From the NCBI RefSeq assembly GCF_042453785.1, contig NC_091670.1, positions 3,681,501 through 3,745,500 of the forward strand: DNA of 64,000 nucleotides. The letters are read 5' to 3'. Numbering within the stretch: position 1 is the first letter of the stretch; each line of letters starts with the position of its first letter. The notes under the pieces are model-generated. The model saw only the letters and a program-made list of their open reading frames with translations. It was not told the origin of the DNA and did not search any database. Of this stretch, positions 57,020 through 64,000 are shown piece after piece. A program made the translations under genes and the position numbers. The stretch comes from Malus domestica. Lineage: Eukaryota > Streptophyta > Magnoliopsida > Rosales > Rosaceae.

Positions 57020-57306
57020 TGTCACATCCCGACCAGGGACGAATTACTTCCCAGGCACGCTCCACCATTGTAGCACGATATTGTCCGCTTTGGGCCATGA
57101 TCACGCCATCACGGTTTTGTTTCTGGGAACTCACGAGCAACTTCCCCAGTAGGTCACCCATCATAGGAGTGCTCTGGTCACCTTCTCGCTTAACTTCGGA
57201 GTTTCGACAGAACCCGAAGCCAATGAGCTATCAAAAGGCCTCGTGCTAGGTAAGGATGAAAATATACATTTAAGGATCACTTCGTTAGACGAAGTGGGGC
57301 GTTACA
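57020..57306 (-). mobile_element. Cassandra TRIM, solo LTR
   Basis: The 287-bp element runs TGTAACGCCCC...GGGATGTGACA on the minus strand. It is flanked by TGGAT (57015-57019, 57307-57311). The paralogous unit 2 has one uninterrupted TGGATTG at about 61797, the empty site. Cassandra is known for LTRs that carry 5S rRNA sequence, and that sequence is present here. With one LTR and no interior it is a solo LTR formed by recombination between LTRs. Confidence 0.9.
57125..57210 (-). other. 5S-rRNA-like segment in the Cassandra LTR
   Basis: On the minus strand AACTCCGAAGTTAAGCG (57187 region) differs from plant 5S rRNA in one base and holds box A. GATGGGTGACC (57162-57152) equals the box C region. 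Between and outside these, the match decays. Polymerase III promoter function is inferred, not shown. It is not a real 5S gene. Confidence 0.8.
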
Positions 57307-58082
57307 TGGATTGTTTGGGAGATGATCACGTAATTACCCAAAATAAAATGACTTAGAAATGCACATGGAAGAATGCCAATTGATGACTCACACAAATAGA
57401 ATAAACACAAAGGGAGGGGGGTTTGGCACGAGCATAATTGAAAGATACATAGTCATTGGCCATTAAAACAAGAAGCAAAGTAACTTTGTCCATCCCCCAA
57501 TAGGATTGTTTCCCTTGAAGTGGAAACCATCCCAAGCCTGAGTTGTTTTGCTCATGCACAAAAAGGTCATCTCTGGCCAATAAGGCTTTTCGTTTTACGA
57601 GGAACGCTGGGAGGGAAAGGGGGAGGGGGAGGGGAAGAGAATGTCTATTGTACGGATGCTTACTTTTTCTTTACAAATAGGCTACTTTCATTACTTAAAT
57701 TTGTGATTTTTCAATTACAGAAGAGTAACATTTCCGTTGTGCCAAAGCTCATCTACTGATTTACTCATGCACCCACCCTGCAAAAAGAGTGGGACAATTT
57801 GGACACTGCATTGTATTTGTACTGCATTTCATTGGGTAGAGTTGCTCAAAAGAAAGTTAAAGCCTAACAGGCCATTCCATCAGTCCCCTCCATCAAATAA
57901 AATACTATTACAATTTCTTTGCAACAATTATTGGTTACTAGCTTTTGCCTTTTTTTTTTTACTCTTTTTCTTTACCCCTTTCTTCTATACCAAGTATTTC
58001 ATTATTGATGCTTGCATAGCAAAAAATAATTATAAGGCGGCTACTTTCTGAGTTTTTTTTTTCAATTTACTATTCAATAACT

Positions 58083-58238
58083 TGGTGTGATGGCAAGTGC
58101 CTTCGTCCATGAGCGGTAGGTCTTGGTTCGAGACTTGGGAGCAGCCTCTCCATAAAATGGGGGTAAGGCTAGCCAACATTCACCTCTCTCAGACCCTGCG
58201 TAAAGCGGGAGCCTTGTGCACTGGGTACGACCTTTTTT
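58083..58238 (+). mobile_element. SINE (Au-like tRNA-derived), nearly full length
   Basis: GGTGTGATGGCAAGTGCC carries box A, GGTTCGAGACT (58125-58135) box B. The 3' part GCGGGAGCCTTGTGCACTGG and the T run are those of Au-type plant SINEs as I recall them. It is a different family from the SINE at 47613. Confidence 0.8.
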
Positions 58239-58239
58239 T

Positions 58240-59355
58240 ACTATTCATTAACTACGTAGCGATGAAATTAACAACTAGTCTAAATTAGAATTGGTCCAAG
58301 GAGATGTGAGTTGTTTTAATTATAGTAAATTAGAAAGAAACATAATACGTCGACAACCAGAGGTCATGAAAAAATCATTTCAAGAGCTCAATTAGAGAAA
58401 AATGTTGAATAATGAGTCTCACATCAGAAATATGAATAAGTGACATACACTTTATCATTCAAACTTTAAAGAGCATCTCAAATTGGCGAATTCTAACGTG
58501 AATAGTAATTTTTGACTTGAAAAGTACTTTTATAGTTTTTTAAATCCGTTTTCAGTTTCAGATATCTTTAAGGTAAAGAAACAACGAGACAAAGAAACTG
58601 ATCGCATTGCCGCGACCCATGATGGATTTCTAGTATTTGAGGTCGTTTATGGATCAAAAATATATTTCAACCGTTTTAGCTATTCTTATACTTTGTCATT
58701 TTATTGATGTTTGCTATTAGGGTTTCGTGGAATATACTTTCCCATTCGATGTCATTTTTCTGTTTAAGATACTTTCTCGAAAATGAAACGGCGAGATGGA
58801 TCAAGCTCATGGCCTGGCCACAACCTAAGATGGATTTCGAGCGTTTGGAGTAGTTTAATAGGTCAAAAACAGATTTGAACTATTTCGGCTAATCTTGTTT
58901 TTTTCTTCTTCCCGTTTTATTTCTTTTTGTTATTAAGTTTCGTGAAACTTTATACTCTATTTTTGGGGTCTTATTTCAATCATATCTTTTCATTCCATTA
59001 TCAATAAAGTTGAGAGCTTCTCTTAATTCTCTAGTGTTCCGAAACTTAATCCAATTGCGACCATTTGGGATCTCTTTATCTATAACTTTCTTCATGTCAA
59101 TTATTTTGATCATAAAGAAATTGATTTTTCTCTCTTAATTATTAAATTTGAATTATTTTTTTCCCCTAAAAGTTTGATGTTATCAAAAGCTTACATGTGA
59201 AAAACTTTTTTAATTATTAGCACACATAGTTGATAATATATAATGTGAATGATATTTGTTTAGTGACGTTTTGTTTTTAATTTTATTAAGAAGGTCGTAA
59301 ATTGAATTTACATACAAAAATAGTAACGTATAATAAGAACATGTTGATTGACATT
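58240..59355. other. Intergenic, with a diverged internal repeat
   Basis: About 58560-58720 and 58770-58900 are imperfect copies of one another (GAAACGGCGAGA/GAAACAACGAGAC, CATGATGGATTTC/CTAAGATGGATTTC). No gene is seen. Confidence 0.5.
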
Positions 59356-59463
59356 CACATGTACATTCTCCATAGTCTCTTCAAGCTGGTGAATCTGTTT
59401 GATTGTGGCAACATGCAGGGTGAAATTCCTCATAGCCTCTTTGGGCTCGGAAAGGGTGGATAA
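59356..59463 (+). pseudogene. Leucine-rich repeat relic
   Basis: The 35 codons before TAA read LHSLFKLVNLFDCGNMQGEI followed by PHSLFGLG, which fits about one and a half plant extracellular LRR units (LxxLVxLxxxxxNMxGEIPxSLxxL). It is probably a scrap of a receptor-like protein gene; neighbouring DNA has no more of it. Confidence 0.45.
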
Positions 59464-59556
59464 CATTGACTTACCACCAGTTGTCTTCTTTTATCACAAG
59501 AAAAAAAATGTAACGCTTTAGTAGGATCTTATACCATACCTTTTAAGAACATATGA

Positions 59557-60197
59557 TACACCCCGACCCGGGATGTCCACTGACACACTCCGACCCGGGA
59601 TGTCCACTGACACACCCCGACCCTGGATGTTCACTAGAACTCCGAATCAGACTGTGTTGGCCGACACCTGGAAGGTGACAAAGCCATAAAGTGTATTAAT
59701 GTGGAAGATGTGAATAAATTTAAATCTAAAACTGCCTAAGTACAAGAGTGCCCGATGAGCGGGTATGAACTCATTCACACGTGATGACAGAGCATAAGTA
59801 TAGTACAGTAAAATATGGTGAGAATTATATCATCGATGGTAATTGTCTACCCTAAGAATTGCCGATAATCCTTGTCGGTATGAAAACTTTGCTACTAGAA
59901 CTTGGAGGGGTGAAAAATAAGGGTGAGTGAGTCTGAAAATAAAGTTTTAATAAAAACCTTTTGAAAGTGTTATAACCCCTCGCCATAAAACCAATATAGT
60001 TTCCAGAAAATAATACTACATAGGTACGGAAAATGAATGCACAAGTGTAGTAAAAACAGAAGCATGCCATGCCACAATATCTTAATAATTATAAATGCAA
60101 AACAGGTGTAAGATCAGTCGGAGTCACCTGATGTGACCTGTTCGTCTGGACCTATTGCTCATCAGTCTATGCTAGCACACGAATCGGAGTCATCTAG
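59557..60197 (-). mobile_element. Truncated family A element (third copy)
   Basis: It matches the 3' part of 48752-52014 (CCGACACCTGGAAGGTGACAAAGCCATAAAG region, AGTGCCCGATGAGCGGG, CTTGGAGGGGTG, one GTCGGAGTCACC array unit). It is cut at about 60197 where segmental duplication unit 2 begins. Its outer end is tripled. Confidence 0.75.
59558..59638 (-). repeat. 27-bp triplication of the element's terminus
   Basis: ACACCCCGACCCGGGATGTCC-type units start at 59558, 59585 and 59612. Each looks like the terminal sequence of the element. Confidence 0.85.
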
Positions 60198-61990
60198 TGT
60201 CACTAAACAAATGGTGGGATATGTATCACTAAACAAATGATGGGATATGTGTGCTAAAAAGCTAATAACTTAAAAAATAAAATTTATCACCATTCTTATT
60301 AAAACAAGTGGTATATCATTTGTGTTCCCGTCACAACTAAAAATTTCTCGAGCATAAGGACTATATATATCAGCTCACCAAAACTTACACACATTCAACG
60401 AAGAAAGGTATAAAATACCGTTGCAACAATAATCTGAATATCCAAACAACGGCTGTTGTCGAGAACTTCACAACCAAAAAGCGAACAGAAGAAACGTGTC
60501 AAAAGACACACGAGAATGTGGTCATGCGAAGATTGAGGCACCGTCATGTACATCTTCAATCGACCAACAAGAGGCATAGTCGCAAAAAAAATCGCAGCCC
60601 GCCAAGATATGACTCGGAGAGTTGAGAAAGAAGGAATCCATCGTAAGGAATTCAACAACAAAGAGAGAATTGATGTGAGGGCAAGAGATTTGCGGCAAAG
60701 TATAGAGCTAACTCCCAAATACTAAACGATAATTAAGAATAACTAAGATAGAAAAACTGAGATGCAAAATCACAAAAAACAAAAATAAAAAAAATTAAAG
60801 ACGAAAAGAATGAAAAAAGATGAAAAAATGGGGAGCTTTAATGAAAAGTTCACGGTACTGTTTATTTTAACGAAAAACTACATTTTTACACTAAAAAAAA
60901 TCAATTATGATACTATTTACTTTATCCTTTATTTTGTTTTTATAGTTAAAACTTAAAATTTCGAATCATTTTCATTAGTTTTTCTTAAAATATAAGAAGC
61001 TGCCACACATAGCCAATGGTATTTTGCACGTGTTTTGATCGGCCAATGATAGCCACCAATGCAAAGAATTCAAATCTACTTGCAATTTGCAAAGCTATGT
61101 GTTATGTGTTGCAGATTTTAGCAGTCAAAATCTGGGTGCTATTTGCAAAGTTAATTATTACTAATCCAGCTTTAGCTAAGGTTAGTACTTAGTAGGATTA
61201 ATTGTCAAACCCTAAGTCAAATTGTTGTTTCACAGGTAACCAAGTTTAATTGACTAGGTTAAGCTAGAAATAATGTGTTTGACGTCATATATAAATGCTA
61301 GCCGGGGAGTTGCATAATATTCTAGCGTATAATTTATAAACCTTTGGGAAAATCAGTGTCAATTTTGTAAAATGCTTGATCAAGTGACTGCCGAGTGAGG
61401 GCTTTTATACTCTAATCACTTATCACTATTTTTACCACGCGTTGCTAAAAAATGTTTACGATTATCCTTTTCCCTCCGTATGTTTGTTCGTATTTATATA
61501 TTTGTGATGATTGAAACGTCATGCGGTTTAGTGTTGATTTTGTCAATAAAAACAGGATTGTGCTATCTACACATATTTTTTTACTTCTCATACATTCCTT
61601 ATTAATTTATGTCATTTGATATTCATTAATTCAGTTGGTTTGACGGCCACAAATTAAAATGGTGTGTATAAAGTAAAAATAGGTGTGTGGATAGCACACC
61701 ACTAAAACTAAAATGAAACAACATCTTATCATCTGATTGGTAACATGGATTGTTTGGGATTTTATAATCATCTGATTTAACATGGATTGTTTGGGAGATG
61801 ATCAAGTATAATTACAAAATAAAATGACTTAGAAATGCAGCATGGAAGAATGCCAATTGATGACTCACACAAATAGAATACAGGTTTGGCACGAGCATAA
61901 CTGAAAGATACATAGTCATTGGCCATTAAAACAAGAAGCAAAGTAACTTTGTCCATCCCCCAATAGGACTGTTTCCCTTGAGGTGGAAAC
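60198..61990. repeat. Segmental duplication 2, unit 2
   Basis: This is the second copy of 55291-57540, without the Cassandra LTR and with half of the MITE deleted. At its left edge CACTAAACAAATG-TGGGATATGT is itself doubled (60200 and 60226). At its right edge Copia-2 is inserted. Confidence 0.85.
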
Positions 61991-62270
61991 TATTAACCAT
62001 ATAGATTTGGATTAGATTGAGTTTGTTACATTTGGATTAGATTGAGTTTGTTGAAAAACAGTTAAAGTTAGAATTTGTTGAAAGGGTAAAAGTGTAAATC
62101 TGCTCAGTATAGTTTCTATATAAGCCTTGTTTAGAGACTTAGAGCAGTATCATGTAATCATAAAGCTTTCTAATATTCATTGAAAACAGAAACGTCTATC
62201 TCTCTCTTTCTTACTACTTGTTCTTCGTTTTCTTTAGTCTCAAGATTTCATTGATTCCGTAGAGTTAATA
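61991..62270 (+). repeat. 5' LTR of Copia-2
   Basis: It starts TATTAACC and ends GAGTTAATA, so a perfect 7-bp inverted pair TATTAAC/GTTAATA closes it instead of TG...CA. The left border is where similarity to unit 1 of the duplication stops; the right is the primer site. TATATAA at about 62116 is the likely TATA box. Confidence 0.8.
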
Positions 62271-62283
62271 TGGTATCAGAGCC
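62271..62283 (+). promoter_or_regulatory. Primer binding site of Copia-2
   Basis: TGGTATCAGAGCC abuts the LTR and is the canonical initiator Met-tRNA complement. Confidence 0.9.
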
Positions 62284-62524
62284 GGCATTGGCTCACTGCC
62301 GTTGTCGATCCTAGGTTTTCCGCTGCTGCAATTCACAATCGAAGCGTCGCTGAGGATTTTGCCGTGAAGTGAAGTTTTGAAGATTTGGGGTGTTCTTCAT
62401 CACAAGCGTCGATTCAGGTGATATTGTGTCTGTTTTTCTGCTGGGTGATTGGGTTTCAGTCCTGATTAACTGTTCAAAGATTTCCGAATGTTGTGTGTTT
62501 GTTTCTGAATTCTTGTGTTTGCCT

Positions 62525-62660
62525 ACTACGGGAGTTTCATTCTCTCTTGATTCATAAGAAAGTTTCAGTCTTTCTTGATTACTACGGGAGTTTCATTCTC
62601 TCTTGATTCCTAAGAAAGTTTTAGTCTTTCTTGATTACTGCGGGAGTTTCAGTCTCTCAT
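62525..62660 (+). repeat. 56-bp tandem repeat in the Copia-2 leader
   Basis: ACTACGGGAGTTTCATTCTC starts units at 62525, 62581 and (partial) 62637, exactly 56 bp apart. Confidence 0.88.
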
Positions 62661-62708
62661 TTTCTTTCTTTCTTGTTGAACGGTTCTGTTTTCTTGCATT
62701 GAGAAGTC

Positions 62709-64000
62709 ATGACTAATCCTAGTGTGAAAGTTGAAAATCTGTTGGGCATGATAACTATCAAATTGAAGGAAGATAATTTTGCAAAGTGGGCATTTCAGTT
62801 TAAGTCTGTGTTGAAAGGGTATAAATTGTTTGGGCATTTTGATGGGACTCTTGTATGTCCACCCAAATTTGTCATTCATCCTGAGAGAGGTGTTACTTCT
62901 GCCCTTACTGATGCGTATGTTGACTGGGAATCCACAGATATGGCATTGTTGAGTCTTTTATTAGCTACTTTGTCTGATGAGGCTATTGAATATGTTCTTG
63001 GGTGTGTCACTGCATGTGAAGCTTGGTCAAATCTTGTGGATCGATTTGCTTCAGTGTCTAAATCTAGAGTCAATCATCTAAAGACTGAACTGCATACAAT
63101 TCAGAAAGGGGGTGATTCGATTGATAGATATATGTTAAGGTTGAAAAATATAAGGGAACAGTTAACTGCTGCTGGAGAACTCATTTCTGATAATGATGTG
63201 ATAATTGCTGGGTTAGCTGGATTACCAAAAGAATTTGCCATCATCCGAACAGTCATATTAGCTAGAGAGTCTTCTATTTCTTTGAAAGAATTTAGGGCTT
63301 TGTTGCTTGGGGCAGAAAAAGAGATTGAAGGTGAATCTAGTGGTGTGTCTAACAATCTTTCTGCATTATATGTTCAAGGGTCTCAGTCTACTCCAGGTGC
63401 TTCATCAGCTTCGGGTTCTAATCCTGCAGGGCATAGTCATTTACCAGAAACAACGGGAGGTGTTCTTACCTTTTGTCCATACCCTTATTCTGCTGATCCC
63501 TATATGCACCAATATTCATCCCCATTTGTCCTCCCACAGCAATATCCACAACCATTAATTCTTCAACAGTTTCATCCTCCAGTTCATTCTTCTATTCCTT
63601 ATGGTTTTGGTTATATGGGTAATGCTCCAAATTCTGGTCCCAAACCTCCATTTATGCAGAAGCCAAATTATAAGGGTAATTCTGGTTATAAGTCTAACAC
63701 TGGTTTTAAAGGTAAGGGTTACAATACCAGTTCTTCTTCTGGATATTCTTCTGGTGCTTCCAGACAATATGGTTCGAGTGGGTGGCATGGGAATACTGAG
63801 AACAGGTCTACTACAGTGATTGAATGTCAGATTTGTAACAAAAGAGGACCTACTGCGGTTAATTGTTTTCACATGAATGGTCAGGGTCCAAGTACTGGGT
63901 TTCACATGGAGTGTCAAATTTGTGGGAGACGTGGTCACTCTGCACTTGACTGTTATCACAGGGGCAATTATGTTTTCCAAGGACAACAACCTTCTTCCAA
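62709..64000 (+). CDS. Copia-2 gag, N-terminal part of the polyprotein, incomplete
   Basis: From ATG 62709 (MTNPSVKVENLLGMITIKL) the frame is open for 430 codons to the window end. The gag-polypeptide domain covers about residues 10-220 (NFAKWAFQFKSVLKGYKLFG, MALLSLLLATLSDEAIEYVL, LAGLPKEFAIIRTVILARES). A Gly/Ser/Tyr/Pro-rich linker follows. Two zinc knuckles lie near 63825-63960. The first reads CQICNKRGPTAVNC and lacks its His (Pro instead). The second, CQICGRRGHSALDC, is complete. Gag packages the RNA in the virus-like particle. There is no stop or frameshift, in contrast to Copia-1. Confidence 0.9.
   Translation, partial: MTNPSVKVENLLGMITIKLKEDNFAKWAFQFKSVLKGYKLFGHFDGTLVCPPKFVIHPERGVTSALTDAYVDWESTDMALLSLLLATLSDEAIEYVLGCVTACEAWSNLVDRFASVSKSRVNHLKTELHTIQKGGDSIDRYMLRLKNIREQLTAAGELISDNDVIIAGLAGLPKEFAIIRTVILARESSISLKEFRALLLGAEKEIEGESSGVSNNLSALYVQGSQSTPGASSASGSNPAGHSHLPETTGGVLTFCPYPYSADPYMHQYSSPFVLPQQYPQPLILQQFHPPVHSSIPYGFGYMGNAPNSGPKPPFMQKPNYKGNSGYKSNTGFKGKGYNTSSSSGYSSGASRQYGSSGWHGNTENRSTTVIECQICNKRGPTAVNCFHMNGQGPSTGFHMECQICGRRGHSALDCYHRGNYVFQGQQPSS

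Larger units (their letters stand above)
55291..57540. repeat. Segmental duplication 2, unit 1
   Basis: It matches 60198-61990 in the same orientation, from GTCACTAA-AAATGATGG to GTTTCCCTTGA-GTGGAAAC. Long stretches such as CTATGTGTTATGTGTTGCAG and CACAGGTAACCAAGTTTAAT are identical. A plant-like TATA motif (GTATATAAATGCTAG, near 56535) is kept in both units, but no gene is recognised. Minus frames at 55461-55784 and 60395-60718 are similar to each other but start with TTG and lack any motif. Unit 1 alone has the Cassandra LTR. Confidence 0.85.
61991..64000 (+). mobile_element. Ty1/Copia retrotransposon, 5' part (Copia-2), runs off the window
   Basis: A 280-bp LTR (61991-62270), the Met-tRNA primer site, a leader with tandem repeats and an open gag frame follow in order. 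Gag is clearly related to that of Copia-1 but well diverged. The 3' part lies outside the window. Confidence 0.9.

Noticed and set aside
57125..57210. A 5S rRNA gene
   Set aside because: Only blocks match 5S, and the whole lies within a Cassandra LTR with its own target duplication.

Overview
This is plant nuclear DNA, most likely from the apple/pear group of Rosaceae. The case rests on spliced plant genes, an egg-cell EC1-type gene, a cytosolic tRNA-His, plant retrotransposon families (Copia, Ty3/Gypsy, RTE LINE, a TRIM, Cassandra) and tRNA-derived SINEs whose sequences I remember from Rosaceae. The genus is inferred from recall and was not tested. Host genes are sparse and most of the window is layered repeats.

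Layout. 1-2.7 kb: AT-rich DNA with the last exon of an ASR (ABA/WDS) gene at 962-1144. 2.7-18.5 kb: one insertion nest. A probable solo LTR (2686-18534, target duplication GTACC) was hit by a Copia element (2885-8637, duplication GACCA) and by an RTE LINE insertion (10350-18092, 17-bp duplication). The RTE insertion itself holds a 3.9-kb piece of a Tat-like Gypsy element and a second copy of the RTE 3' end. 19.5-20.9 kb: a TRIM-like element on the minus strand. 22.0-22.7 kb: a Gly/Ser/Tyr-rich repeat-protein gene. 23.6-31.0 kb: a young Gypsy element with nearly identical LTRs, a broken gag, most of pol deleted and an antisense ORF. 33.1-34.0 kb: a two-exon gene for mitochondrial ribosomal protein uS11 (minus). 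34.5-41.7 kb: a tandem segmental duplication carrying PPR gene relics; each unit holds insertions that are absent from the other. 42.5-44.5 kb: a PPR pseudogene, Copia debris and an LTR fragment. 45.9-46.4 kb: an intact EC1-like gene (minus). 47.3 kb: tRNA-His(GTG). 48.7-52.0 kb: a second solo LTR of the 2.7-kb family. 55.3-57.5 and 60.2-62.0 kb: a second segmental duplication; one unit contains a Cassandra solo LTR with 5S-rRNA-like sequence. 62.0 kb to the end: a second Copia element whose gag frame is open to the window edge.

How it fits together. The supported host genes (ASR exon, uS11m, EC1-like, tRNA-His, probably the Gly-rich gene) are independent single genes; I see no gene cluster or pathway. 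The main interest is the insertion history. Target duplications and empty sites in the paralogous units allow several insertions to be delimited to the base by eye. Most useful are the RTE/Tat/RTE composite inside one target duplication, the Copia frame broken only by C-to-T-type stops, and antisense ORFs in the 3' part of two Gypsy-type elements. I found no clear evidence of a wholly new system.
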